Assembly (NCBI RefSeq): GCF_032854445.1
Contig: NC_088295.1
Coordinates: 58,635,249 to 58,699,248 of the forward strand
Direction of reading: 5' to 3'
DNA: 64,000 nucleotides
Source of the DNA: Liolophura sinensis
Lineage: Eukaryota > Mollusca > Polyplacophora > Chitonida > Chitonidae
Shown piece by piece: positions 13,801 to 23,878 of the stretch. The notes beneath the pieces are model-generated. The model ran no database searches. It worked only from the letters and a program-made list of their open reading frames with translations, and was not told the origin of the DNA. How positions within the stretch are numbered: position 1 is the first letter of the stretch; each line of letters begins with the position of its first letter. A program made the translations under genes and the position numbers.

Positions 13801-16800
13801 TCTATGATTTATCTTCTTGAAGACCAGCTGTACACTTATGGTAGCCATACAATAAAAACCGGTTAAAGTTTTAGAAGTGATTTATCTCTTTCCAGCTGTA
13901 TGAGCACTGTTATATATGAGAAGGTCTGTCAACAACCGGTGGACGGTTTTGGATTTTCATCGGGTCTCTGCCCTGTTTCCTCCCATCATAATGCTGGCTG
14001 CTGTCGTATAAGTGAACTATTCTTGAGTACAGCTTAAGACACCAATCAAATAAATAAATTTAAGAGTACTACATACAAGGTGCCAAGCTTTAGACTTTTC
14101 CTGTTGTTTCAACCCTGTGTTTGTCTGTGTTGTATCCCCTCCCTTTCACTAAGCTAATATTTTCCGTTTTGTTCCAGGCCACCCTCATGCAGTGTAATGA
14201 ACCCGGGGTGACAATGTTTAAGGTCGAGGCTCTACAATTCCGGGTCAGCCTTAACCCCAACACACTGCAGACCTTACACATGAAGGCTACCCCAACACCC
14301 ACACCAGGCTAGTATGGTTGTCTCCCCTTGTTTGCTGCTGCCGATCAAAATACTGAGGGTTTTACAGGGACATACTGCCATGAGAAATTCAGAATTTTTT
14401 AGTTGGTTGAGCTAAATAGAAAAAATGAGTAACTAACTAAACCTTCTGGGCCTATATTGTTTTTTTGAAAAATGTCAATTGAGAAAATTACAAGGGGAAG
14501 TCCGTCATTGGTCTAAACTGTCTGCCCAACGAGATAACTTGAAAATGAGACAAAGTAAAGATTCCCACAATGCAACGTTCGCTCGTCGATCACACATGTA
14601 AACAGTATGATAGATTGAAAACGAATTGAAAGTCTGGTAAGCCAAATACGATCTTCCTGTCTATAAATACATTTTTAGAAAGTATTCTCAATTCCCAACG
14701 ATCTGTACGACGGAACCAAAGTTACATGGTAGAGCACATAATTACAACATAATACATATCTGACAATTCAAGTTTGCTGAACATCTCCCGACGTCTAGAC
14801 AACAAGGGGAGGTAACTGACTCAAAAAATCAGGCTTCCTGAATACAGCGACTGGAGTCAGTTGATGATCGAAGGGAAATCCTGGATAAAACTGAACATTC
14901 GATTACTAACTCAAAGTCAGATATGTGTCAGTAGACATCTGATAGTCTTGACTTTATGTACATGAAGTCTAAAATAACAGCGCGTTTTTTTCAACATTGG
15001 TGATATGTCCTTTAAATCAACCATTTGTAACCACTATTTCTTTACTGTCTCCCAGTTTACCCATGTTCTCTATCACAATATCACTGCAGTACTTCCTAAG
15101 CCATGATCATTCATTCATTCACCATGTTGACTAGCTTACAATGCCAAGCCAAGGTACAGGTGTTAGTTGATCTTTATGTTAGGTTATGTATGCACTTTGT
15201 ATGCTTATGATGTTTTTCTTTTTTTTAATACATAGAATTCCGAGACCAGTTTACTCCTGAAGACATCCAAATCCTTGGAAGATACTTTGATGTGAAGGTG
15301 AGTAAACTTAGTTTTGAATATGTCCAGTAAATCTAGTTATCACCACAGTTTTACAGTGAGAAACTTAGTTTTGAATATGTCCCGTAAATGTAGTTATCAC
15401 CACTGTAATAAAGTGAGAAACTTAGTTTTGAATATGCCCTGTAAATCTAGTTATCACCACTGTATTACAGTGAGAAACTTAGTTTTGAATATGCCCTGTA
15501 TATCTAGTTATCACCATCGTGCCATTGAACACAAGCCTGCATCAGTTGTGATATTTCACACATCAGGTTCATTTGCAGTTTAGACAGGAGTTATCAGCAG
15601 AATTTCTGTCATTGATTTCTACCTTAATGCCCAGATTGCTGAAATTCAAACTGAAGCTTATTGAATACACTAATACATGTATAGGTTCTGTAAATCTTGT
15701 TCTACAGATGAGTGTAAGGGAGTTTTGAAAAGATTTTTAGCTTTGAATATATCTTGAAAATCAGTGCAACTCATAGGAATGCCTGCAGCATCTCTCTTGC
15801 AGTCAGATATATTGTGTGTTTCCCTGAGATTTCTCTGGCCGTATATCCTACCATATGAGCTCTGTTCAAGACATAAACTTTCATTCACTGAAACAAACTA
15901 AGGGAAATAATCTAGTGTTGACAAAGGTGTTTATTCACGTCCTAGATCTGCATCAGTAACGAATTTCCACTGTACAATTTTGATGCCTATCCTTGACTAT
16001 TTATTTTGGAATATTTTCTGGGTTAGTTTGGCAGGTATTTAAAATTTTTCATGTTTTAATGTGCTAAATTCGTGTTGGTTCTCTTCCCTCACTTTCACAT
16101 TATACATATTTATAAACATGGTGTTTTTTTTATTTTGATTTTAAAATCATTCTCATGACTAATTTTAAACATGTTCATCTGTTTTATATTATTATGGATG
16201 ATCTCATTATCGCATCAAAAACAAGTAACTGCCTCCTGGTTGAAACATGTTCTCTCCACTATATAACTGAAATATTGCTGATGTGTCGAAGTGTTACTTC
16301 AGTCCAAAGAGAGGCCAGGCAGAAATATTAAACTGATATGAAAGATGCCTTATAGAAAATAGCTAGCCCCATGGTTTAATACAATTTATAATGAATAACT
16401 TTATATAACCCGTTTTAAGTGAAGAGTCCTGGAAAACAAAATCTTTGGCATTTTTCATAAAATTTTCAGGATGTGACATCAAAATATTCCTTATGCGACA
16501 AAGAATCAGGCAGATATGACGTTGAGTAAGGCATTTATGCTGGAATAACGTTGAGCACGTTTGAGAGTATGACGTCGTATTTGGCTGTGCGTCAGTGACG
16601 GTGATGTCAAGTGTTCTTGTACGATGTCACACCAGGCAAAATTGGAAACGACAAAAAAAACTTTGTTTTCATGTTATCCTTCCAAACTAACAACAGAAGC
16701 TGGACTACAAAGCATTTTTTTTTGTTTTTTTTTACAACGTAAGAAAGTAAATCCATCTATCTTGATCCTTATCATTTAACCTTGCTTTTAAGACGTACAA

Positions 16801-19800
16801 GTCTTTACACTAAAGTAGCTCTTTAAGCCATAATCAAACCGTCATGCATTCTCCGCTCCCTTTGTTCCATAGGTGGCCTGTCCCCCCTACAAAGTGAACG
16901 CACTGCGTGCCATGGTCCGTCTGTTGGCAGCTCCAAGTCGTATCCTCAAGGACTGCATACAGATCATGAAACTGGAACTGGTAAGAATGTTTATCTACAT
17001 GTGATACATGTAGCTTGGAAAATATTAGCTCAGAAATTCTTCAATGATACGTGAAGAGAAACAAAGATTATGGTTTGAATGGAAATGAAGAAAATTATGC
17101 CAAAACAAATTTTGCAGAAATTTTAATTTCTTCTTTAGGTATATTTTGTGCTTTTTAATCACCTCTCTGTTTTATTCATGATTTTCCTGAATGGTCAGAA
17201 ATGGCCTGCTTTTCGGGACCAGCATAGCACCGCCCATGTGGATTTTTCTCCCCACTGATTTTTTTTGCCAGCTGACACTGTTGACATCATGACTGTTGGC
17301 TACTAAATTCCAAGACTGCCCCTGAAACCTCAGTTCAAGGCCATTCTTACACCTGATGAAGAAAGCTACTTTTATATGTTATGGCTCATCGTAAGATACG
17401 TATTACGAACTGAAAAACATTTTATGTATTCTTTAACTTATTTGAGATCAAGGTGTACAGTTTATCAATTGTTACACTTTGCAATAAATAGATGTTATTT
17501 TGTTGTGCAGGTGGACTTAATTGTCGGTCTTAATGGTATTCTGGTGAGAATACTTACCCCCTGTCTGTAAAGTGAATAAGAAAGATCTTGCACACAACAA
17601 ACGTTTATGTAGACGTCGAAGTGAAAAATTGGTACTCTCAAAGTACATGCAGATATAAACATTTATAAGCCTTCACTGATTCGTTCAGTTGAAGGCTCCT
17701 TTTTGCTGCCATTCAACTGACCATTCATTTTGCAGATTCGAATCTAGCTCTGTTTGAGTGCTGTGAAACAGCAATCAAATGAATTAAAGAAGGCTATACC
17801 AGAATTTTTGGGCAATATTCGCACATTTGGCATATTCGCTGATCAAATCAAATTTTTCCCATTTACCAAGAGTAGGTCTAATTATTGCTTTCAGTAAGTA
17901 TCAAACTCATACCTGCAAAACTCTAATTTGAAAACTTCTTGAGGGACCTGCATTGTAAATTTTAAGAACTACATCAATTTTGAGCAGTAAAACGTGCTAA
18001 GACAGGGCTGATATTTTGTGAAATGTATTTATTTATTCTATTCTAAAGTACATGTAATAGCTAAAATTTGATGGAATTTTGCCCTGTGTCTAAAACCCCC
18101 AGTATAACTCGTTGGAATTAAAAATATTATGCATTATGACTGCTGGTGTGGCAGAGTTATTATTAAGTAAGCTATTTTGAGGGGCTGTAACTGATGGTGA
18201 TGATGTTTGATTGTATTCAGGCCCCTCCCTCCAATCTGAAGTGGTCAGTACAGTGGTGCCTCACCCTGCCTCCCTCTGCCCACACCATGGCACCGCCAGG
18301 CACAGCTGCCATCATTGTCAAGGGTGCCAAGATGTTCCTTATGGTAGGTGACAATACTGTGTCTGTGACAGTATAGTGTCTGAGGCAATACTGTGTCTGT
18401 GACAGTACCTTGTCTGTGACAGTACAGTGTCTGTGGCAATACTGTGTCTGTGACAGTACAGTGTCTGTGACAATATCGTGTCTGTGACAATACTGTGTCT
18501 GTGACAGTACAGTGTCTGTGGCAATACTGTGTCTGTGACAGTACAGTGTCTGTGGCAATACTGTGTCTGTGACAATACTGTGTCTGTGGCAATACCGTGT
18601 CTGTGACAGTACAGTGTCTGTGGCAATACTGTGTCTGTGACAATACCGTGTCTGTGGCAATACTGTGTCTGTGGCAGTACTTTGTCTGTGGCAATACTGT
18701 GTCTGTGACAGTACAGTGTCTGTGACAGTACAGTGTCTGTGACAATACAGTGTCTGTGGCAATACTGTGTCTGTGACAGTACAGTGTCTGTGACAATACT
18801 GTGTCTGTGGCAATACTGTGTCTGTGACAGTACAGTGTCTGTGGCAATACCGTGTCTGTGACAATACCGTGTCTGTGATAAAAAGAAATCTTTTCTCCAA
18901 ATGTTGTCAGTGTATAAAGCTTTAAAAAAATGTGTCAGCATCAGAAGTAATATTTTATTACCTTTAACTGCCTCAGAGGTGCACCTTTTGGGGGTGAATT
19001 TTTAGTGCAAATAACTGTTTCACTTTAAATTTTGTCCTTGGCTAAGTTGCTCAATTTGCCTGATGTTGAAAGCTCTATAAAAATTTCAAATGAAAGACAG
19101 CACCTGTCTGATGTTAATGTCCACTGAAAGACTGCCATTCAAAGTATCTCAAACTGGCATTAAATATTTTCTTTTCAAACCAGTAAAGGTTAGGTGAAAT
19201 TTCATCTTGACTCCAGCATTATCAAGGGCAAGGTGACGTAACGTGTACTCTCTCTGAACTCTATGTTTTCCGTGTAATAGTCTAGGACAGATAATAGTTG
19301 TGAACTTTGGCAATGAAGGCCCATATGATAAATATAATTTTCTAGGAAAATTGGACATACTAGAAGAATATCTCTTTCACTGCTTGAACTGTAGATACAG
19401 CAGGCTTACTATATAATTTACAAGGAATTCAAGCGACCCTATTTCATTAGCCTAGCTGCAGATGCACGGCCGGGGTAATCCTGGTTTAGGTCGTAACCTC
19501 CAGAAGGGTTGTGCTGGAAATTTCCAATAGGTTTGTTGTAGAACTAGGTTTGTGCTCAATTCTAAAACAAATGGAAATAAAGTACCACTGAGGCTGACCT
19601 AGGCATTCTACTGTCGCTGGATTTTATGCTTCAGTTTTGTAGCAGTGGCTTCCAAGATGAAAGCAGTGCTGACGTAGTTGTCACGGACATCAAAAAAAAA
19701 ATTACACCTTGGCTTGAACATGGCGTTTCAATCATTTTACTGTATTTTATAAAAGAAAGAAAAAATCCCTAGTATGCCAGAAAAACGAAGGTCCAAAATT

Positions 19801-20768
19801 CTTCAGTTGTAATAAATTCAGAGAAAAAAAATTATATCATAAGATTTTTAATTAATGTTAAAAGTTGTCCTGTGAGATGCCATCTCCTCATTCCCATAAA
19901 CTTTCGGCTTACTTTATGAATTTTCCATTGACTCTGATATTTGTTGTTTAGAAAATGCTGACTAAATGCTAAAATGAACTACAAAACATGTATTTGGGTA
20001 GATGAACGCGGATTGGGCCGAAACAGTATGCTTCTGTCTGACATAATTTGTGACACTGTCTCTCACACTGTCTCACTGAATATTACACGGCTTGTAAATC
20101 AACTGATTTTATGTCTTCGGTGGTCCGTAAGTGGTACAGACCTACCCCATAACACTCCATGAAATGACCCTTCGGCTACATATATCTAAATCGTTATAAA
20201 CGATCCGAGATCGTTTATAACGATTTAGATATATTGCTGCCTCAATTCACACCAGTCATTTGTACAGTATTGTCATTTTGTTCTACGTTATTCGATGAAA
20301 TCTCATTAAAATAATCAAGTGTGATTGATATCTACTTTTTAGATAGCTTGAGAATCCTGCTTTCAGTTAAAATATGTTTTAGACAGGTGTTGTCTTGTCC
20401 TTTAAGAGCACCAAGAGGAATGTTTTATAACATACGTTTGAGTCTAAACATGAACTTTTTGGGGGCTATGTACAGCATTGGGTACCTGACCTTGATGTTG
20501 ATGGTTTGTGTTACAGTTGCAGCTGACTCGTATAGGCCTGACTTTACCTCAGGGGAAAGACCCATTCTCTATACTGGTGCCCCTGTTCTATGAGATCAAC
20601 CCTAACACCATCAGTCTGGCAGAACGAGCTCTCTCCTCCACCCCCCAGCAAACGGCCATCAGCGGCATGCTCAAGAGGTTTGCTGAGTACCACCAGAAAC
20701 ACAACGAGTGTGCTATATTTCCTGCTGTCAGAGAGCTGATGACAAACCTAGTGTTGCCTCTTAGTTAG
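1..20768 (+). CDS. MED14: Mediator of RNA polymerase II transcription subunit 14, C-terminal two thirds (21 exons, 5' end outside the window)
   Basis: MED14 is the scaffold that ties head, middle and tail modules of the nuclear Mediator complex together and so links activators to RNA polymerase II. Exons read from the sequence: 1-115, 1367-1410, 1720-1848, 2184-2260, 3308-3419, 3738-3786, 4346-4486, 4942-5033, 5599-5748, 6369-6443, 6847-6923, 7736-7853, 8753-8995, 9562-9802, 11199-11402, 12650-12858, 14178-14307, 15236-15297, 16873-16980, 18221-18343, 20517-20768. Phases agree at every junction and the joined frame is 916 codons plus TAG. Recognisable animal MED14 blocks include [61 protein letters not shown] and LKRFAE. 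Vertebrate MED14 has about 1450 residues, so roughly the first 500 are upstream. All introns are GT-AG except the one after 14307, which begins GC. Family identity is near certain; small exons such as 1367-1410 rest on phase and splice sites only. Confidence 0.95.
520..648 (+). repeat. SINE family 1, 5'-truncated copy
   Basis: Contains the shared body (ATGGTCGTGGGTT, CATAATG.TGGCTGCTG) and the 3' end ATATTCTTGAGTA followed by AACACCAGTCAAATAAATAA. The tRNA-like head is missing. It lies in the first MED14 intron. Confidence 0.8.
646..760. repeat. 37-bp tandem repeat, about three copies
   Basis: The unit contains CCTTCACCCATACATCTCAC and recurs at 662, 699 and 736 with few changes. It starts just after a SINE tail and lies in the first MED14 intron. 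Confidence 0.8.
881..1260 (+). repeat. SINE-family-2 relative with a 40-bp head duplication and a 45-bp inverted arm upstream
   Basis: The part from about 970 to 1260 resembles the family-2 SINEs seen at 2507, 23169 and 59018 (tRNA-like head, GATTGGCGCTCAGCATTGAG core). The head segment is tandemly duplicated with a 40-bp period between 1008 and 1087. The end of the element (1188-1232) is repeated in inverted orientation at 881-925 with one mismatch. Confidence 0.65.
2184..5748 (+). CDS. MED14: MED14 exons at 2184-2260, 3308-3419, 3738-3786, 4346-4486, 4942-5033 and 5599-5748: central repeat-fold region
   Basis: This part reads [15 protein letters not shown], then [20 protein letters not shown], then [42 protein letters not shown] and [17 protein letters not shown]. 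Each has a counterpart in order in vertebrate MED14. The exon at 2184 ends two bases into a codon and joins directly to 3308, giving lysine-leucine-proline; the ORF pieces between them (2345, 2930) are not needed. A SINE with clear target-site duplication (5138-5433) sits in the intron before 5599. The acceptor of 5599 is weak (tacaaaag). Confidence 0.9.
2507..2815 (+). repeat. SINE family 2, nearly full length
   Basis: Matches the 23169 copy from the B-box region (AGGGTCAATCCTGGGTCGAG) through CTTGGCGTTCAG, GTATCAGTATAATGGC and AAGCAGCACTAGATAAAAGA to the CACTCACTCATTCAC tail. The extreme 5' head is degraded. It sits in the MED14 intron between 2260 and 3308. Confidence 0.8.
5138..5433 (+). 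mobile_element. SINE family 1, full length with target-site duplication
   Basis: A 13-base direct repeat TATTGCTTCAGTG flanks the element at 5138-5150 and 5421-5433. The head has a tRNA-type A box (TGGCTCAGTCGG, 5161-5172) and a degenerate B box (GAGTTTAAGTCC, 5229-5240). A conserved body and an AATAAATA tail follow. It is the best reference copy of this family in the window. It has no protein-coding capacity and would need LINE enzymes to move. Confidence 0.9.
5795..5945 (+). repeat. SINE family 1, diverged truncated copy
   Basis: Retains CTGCAGATGGTCATGGGTTT, CCCTGTTTCCTCCCA and GTGAAATATTGTTGAATACG. Several deletions; no head. Confidence 0.65.
6369..7853 (+). CDS. MED14: MED14 exons at 6369-6443, 6847-6923 and 7736-7853: conserved HIRIAFRN / [10 protein letters not shown] block
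   Basis: The exons encode [15 protein letters not shown], then [18 protein letters not shown], then [20 protein letters not shown] ending in FNPTQGLK. The split asparagine codon across 6923/7736 (aa + c) gives FRN-N-YVLDVHC, matching the vertebrate FRN-M-YCIDIYC. A 20-bp tandem repeat starts 17 bases after the donor at 6444. Confidence 0.93.
6460..6550. repeat. 20-bp tandem repeat next to a MED14 donor site
   Basis: TACTCTCTTCTTACCTTCAG recurs at 6461, 6481, 6501, 6521 and, more diverged, 6541. It starts 17 bases after the donor at 6444. Confidence 0.85.
8753..11402 (+). CDS. MED14: MED14 exons at 8753-8995, 9562-9802 and 11199-11402: proline/serine-rich disordered segment
   Basis: The first exon starts with [10 protein letters not shown] and the conserved [16 protein letters not shown], then becomes rich in Pro, Ser and Thr ([18 protein letters not shown]). 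The next two exons are almost wholly low complexity with recurring PSP and SPG triplets ([42 protein letters not shown]). Animal MED14 has the same kind of linker in this place. The exons are clearly more GC-rich than the AT-rich introns. Phosphorylation by proline-directed kinases is possible but not shown. Confidence 0.93.
10237..10475 (+). repeat. SINE family 1, near full length
   Basis: Head GGGGGCCTACAGGGCTGAGG, then CCTCTCACCAATGCGGTCGC, then ATGGTCGTTGATTTCCCCC, ending GGCGTAAAACTCTAATCAAA. Diverged from the 5151 copy but colinear with it. Lies in the MED14 intron 9803-11198. Confidence 0.85.
11430..12115. repeat. 61-bp minisatellite with 122-bp higher-order units
   Basis: The unit includes GTGTTAGGCC, ATCATTCATCCATT and ACATGATTGATATATTGCC. 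About eleven copies follow the donor at 11403. Two unit types, one with CCATAATC and CATTCAGGAAC, the other with CCTTGATC and TATTCAGCAAC, alternate between about 11690 and 11990. Confidence 0.9.
12650..20768 (+). CDS. MED14: MED14 exons at 12650-12858, 14178-14307, 15236-15297, 16873-16980, 18221-18343 and 20517-20768: conserved C-terminal domain and stop
   Basis: The exons carry [107 protein letters not shown] and finally [19 protein letters not shown] with [14 protein letters not shown] before TAG at 20766. In the known complex the MED14 C terminus anchors the tail module. The last intron (18344-20516) is long and holds a 17-bp minisatellite and a 24-bp perfect inverted repeat. Confidence 0.95.
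13190..13345 (-). repeat. SINE family 1, truncated, reverse orientation
   Basis: Reads TATTAGATTGATGTTTTATG, AATATTTCACGTATACGAC, CAGCATTATGGTGGGAG and CTTCCCACGCATGACCGCAG, the complement of the family-1 3' half. Confidence 0.75.
13388..13427. repeat. C-rich microsatellite
   Basis: Runs of CACCCC with period about six in a MED14 intron. Similar C-runs occur at 21945-21961 and 23793-23806, inside SINE remnants, and a G-run is at 41839-41853. Confidence 0.85.
13912..14062 (+). repeat. SINE family 1, truncated
   Basis: GAGAAGGTCTGTCAACAACC, GGTCTCTGCCCTGTTTCCTC, CATAATGCTGGCTGCTGTCG and CACCAATCAAATAAATAAAT in the expected order. Confidence 0.8.
14308..15235 (+). other. MED14: GC-AG intron of MED14
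   Basis: The exon ends ACACCAG and the next bases are gctagt; no GT donor within the nearby bases keeps the frame, because the GT six bases on would create TAA with the next exon. The acceptor is acatag before AATTCCG. With the GC donor the split codon is G+AA (Glu) and the frame runs on into FRDQFTPED. Confidence 0.7.
15298..15515. repeat. 57-bp tandem repeat starting at a MED14 donor site
   Basis: CTTAGTTTTGAATATG recurs at 15307, 15364, 15421 and 15478. The unit junction (CAGTGAGAAACTTAG) resembles the true donor region (AAGGTGAGTAAACTTAG), so the array may have grown from the 5' splice site. A period of 19 codons explains the chance ORF here. Confidence 0.9.
18351..18878. repeat. 17-bp minisatellite, about 31 copies
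   Basis: Units are mainly CAATACTGTGTCTGTGA and CAGTACAGTGTCTGTGG. The array begins seven bases after the donor at 18344. Because 17 is not a multiple of three and the minus strand of the unit has no stop codon, three long overlapping minus-strand frames with a 17-residue period appear; none is a gene. Confidence 0.95.
20181..20233. repeat. Perfect 24-bp inverted repeat with 5-base spacer
   Basis: Arms 20181-20204 and 20210-20233 are exact reverse complements around CCGAG. Each arm contains the near-palindrome ATCGTTATAAACGAT. It lies about 280 bases upstream of the last MED14 exon. Confidence 0.95.
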
Positions 20769-20858
20769 TACTGAAACTAGCTAACATTACCACATGCACA
20801 CATACAATATACAAATAGATTTGACATCTTAGACATCAATGGAGGGAGAGAGAATAAA
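20769..20858 (+). other. Start of MED14 3' untranslated region, first possible poly(A) signal
   Basis: AATAAA at 20853-20858 lies 85 bases after the MED14 stop. Another AATAAA is at about 21533. The real cleavage site cannot be fixed from sequence alone. Confidence 0.35.
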
Positions 20859-21896
20859 ACAATAATCTGTGAATGATTGCTATAGTATCATCTGCTTTGG
20901 GTGTACATGTATTATGATTTCAAAGAATTGTGCAAAACGTAATATAACGTAATATAAGCATGCATGCAGATTGTACATGTATAACTTTTTCCAGCGTTAA
21001 CGTGCTCTGTTTCCATGTTTGTATGGTATATATATATGAAGCCAGGGACCAGATTGTGTTGGCAAACAATGATATATCATGGGAGAAATTGTCCATCGTG
21101 GGTTCCAAAACTTCACCAGCCTGAGAAGTGATCAGTGATTGGTCGTATTTATCGCCAGACAATAATCATTGAAGTATATTTGATACCAGTATTTTCATAT
21201 TTTGATACAAAAATTTTGTTTTAGTGACACAAAATTTTGTCTTAGATGAGTTTTCAAGCATTTTGTTCTTGTTTTCCTTGTATTTGCATTTGCAGAATTG
21301 CCGATAAAACTAAAGTTATCATGCTTCATGTGTTGTAAATAACAAACAGCCACAGTTCGATGTCACATGGCTATGTGACAACAGTCACTCTTACATGTCA
21401 ATCTTCATAGTAAATATCGTGGTATTTTACAGAATTTAGTAAAAACAAAAAGGTGTGCTTAAAGTTCAAAATCATTTTTGTCATTGCCTGACATAGGAAT
21501 AGGTTCAAAAGTATGGATGTTTTAATGACTGGAATAAAACGCTGTTGTTGGTTGAGAAAACTCATATTTCGTGTGCAACATGCCATGCCTTTTGTCGCCA
21601 TTAATTGCAACACGGGTAAACTGTGTTATAAAAATGCCCCAGCTTATCAGATGGTAGTATTGTTCTATTAAAGTAGCATAGGTAAAGGATTACCTCCCTT
21701 TATAATCATCGCGGACATCTTTTGGATTATGCCCATGCATATTTGTTATAGTTCTAGTTTGTTTTTGTTTGTGTTTTCTGTGTAGAGGTAAATGATGAAC
21801 CCTAATTTATGGCGATGTGGCAGATGGATGCGCTTGTTAAATGCTATGATGGACTATGGATGAGGATGTAAATTGATTCATGGCTTCAATATTATG

Positions 21897-22080
21897 GGCA
21901 CGTGGGAAGGTTTGCCAGCAACCTGCGGATGGCCGTGGGTCACCCCCACCCCCCCCCCCCCTTCCCCTTCCCAATCCCCGGGCGCTGCCCGGTTTCTACC
22001 CATCATAATGCTGGCCGCCGTCGTATAAGTGAAATATTGTTGAATATGGCGTAAAACACCAATCCAAAAAATAAATTAAT
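21897..22080 (+). repeat. SINE family 1, truncated, with C-run expansion
   Basis: GTGGGAAGGTTTGCCAGCAA, a poly-C expansion where the copies usually read CCCC, then CATAATGCTGGCCGCCGTCG and AAAACACCAATCC. Confidence 0.85.
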
Positions 22081-23156
22081 TTATGTTATGGGGAAGGGCG
22101 AGTGCTGGAAGTAAGGTGTCATTTTTTAAACACACGGCAGAATGTTATTAAAACATGTTGATCAATTTCTGTGAGTGCATGTAGTTCTCTTTCGCATTAA
22201 ATTAATATTTGTCTGAATGAACTCGAAAGCTATGTGTAAAGTCCACACATAAAGTTAACATATTAAACTAATTCTCTCCATGGGCGGAAATCGTGATAGG
22301 CATTCTGTTAACACATCTCAAATCAAATTGCTGATTAGGTGGTGCAGAGATCAAAGTATATGTATTTTAAGATACAACTGAAATATCAGTTCTCTGTGAA
22401 AGCCTGTAACATTTGGGTTTGTAAGTTGCAAGAAATTTTAAGAAGGGACAGCAGATCTTTGAAGTGCAAGTTTGCGTGCAAATTGGCACAGTATGGCCAA
22501 TCACACAGATAGTCAGTGCATCGAGTGGCATACAGTAACTGATCTAGATGCGTTTTCATACATTTGGCTTCTCGTGCGCATTTGCTACTTTTAGAGATAC
22601 AGTGTTTGTGTTGGCAACTAGTTTGTCATTGTATTCCTCCGACACCATATAACTTACCATTCTTCTGAGTGTGGGGGTAGGATTAGAATACCTCCATGGT
22701 GTGACATATATGTACAACCATGTACTGGTAACATATGTTTATACTTTACTATAATAATAATAATGTCACAAGGAAATCGTTTCTTGTCAACTCTTGTACA
22801 TACTTCCACTGTTTCATCTCTGCGGACAGTTATTTTGATCACATTAGTACACATCAATCTATTTGTTACTGGATATTTTCCTTACGCTTGTCTATCTCCA
22901 TGTGGACTCATGTGTATCATACATTACTCCATGTACTTCAGCAATGATGGTAATGTTTTACACGTCGTTAATAAATTTATAGACTCTTTATAACTTTATT
23001 TCTTGTCAGTTTCCGCTTATTCTTCTGTAATGTCTTTATCATGAGACTTTCTGTGAGGTGTGACGGAAAACTTAAGCACACGCAGTAGTATATGACATAA
23101 AATGTCAACCGTAACAAAGTTTTACACTTTCCGAGTTTTCTATTAATTTCAGAATG

Positions 23157-23545
23157 TTTTAAGGTTTGACTGGCCCGGATAGCACAGTTGGTAGAGCGTC
23201 CGCTTCGGGACCGGTAGATCCAGGATCAATCCTTGATCGAGTCACACCTAAGACTTTAAAAGAGGAAGTTGTAACTTCCTCGCTTGGCGTTCAGCATGAA
23301 GGGGATAGTGCAACCACTGGTTGACCCGTATCAGTATAATGGCTCGGGCGGGGCGGCTTACTTGCCTTCGGTAAGTCGCCTCAGTGAAGCAGCACTAAAT
23401 AAAAGAGCGGTGGAAATCCGTCCTGCAACAAGGAGGCACATTATACGTACATGCACCCTAATGATTCCTTCGTCGTCATATGACTGAAAAATTGTTGAGT
23501 ACGACGTTAAACCCCAAGCACTCACTCACTCACTTTTAAGGTTTG
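23157..23545 (+). mobile_element. SINE family 2, full length with target-site duplication
   Basis: TTTTAAGGTTTG is present at 23157-23168 and again at 23534-23545. The head carries an A box (TAGCACAGTTGG, 23180-23191) and a B-box-like GGATCAATCC (23223-23232). The body has CTTGGCGTTCAGCATGA, AAGCAGCACTAAATAAAAGA and AGTACGACGTTAAACCCC, ending in CACTCA repeats. It is the reference copy for family 2 in this window. Confidence 0.9.
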
Positions 23546-23761
23546 GTGGAAAGGTTGTATGATATCCTATTAGCAAAGTTTCAGCACCAGAAGTAATATT
23601 TTGTAATATTTATTTGTCTCTAAATAAGACAGACGAAACGTGGGCTCAGTCCATGATATGGGACGTGGAATTTTCACAGAATATCAGTCGACGATGGACT
23701 CGTGGTCTCACATGGGGTCCGTATAAGACCATTCTTCCAACAGTTTATGGCATATAACGAG

Positions 23762-23878
23762 TATCATACGGGAGAGTCTGTCAGTAATTGGGTCCCCCCC
23801 CCCCCCATGTATAAAAACTGTTTGCCAGCGTGTAAGTGAAATATTCTTGAGTATGGCCTTAAACAACAAATCAATCAT
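23762..23878 (+). repeat. SINE family 1, strongly degraded
   Basis: Recognisable only by GAGAGTCTGTCAG, a C-run, and GTGAAATATTCTTGAGTATG with AACAAATCAATCA. Confidence 0.6.

Noticed and set aside
18217-18941. Three minus-strand frames of 200-227 codons
   Set aside because: They are the 17-bp minisatellite read in three frames, inside a MED14 intron; same peptide period in all three.
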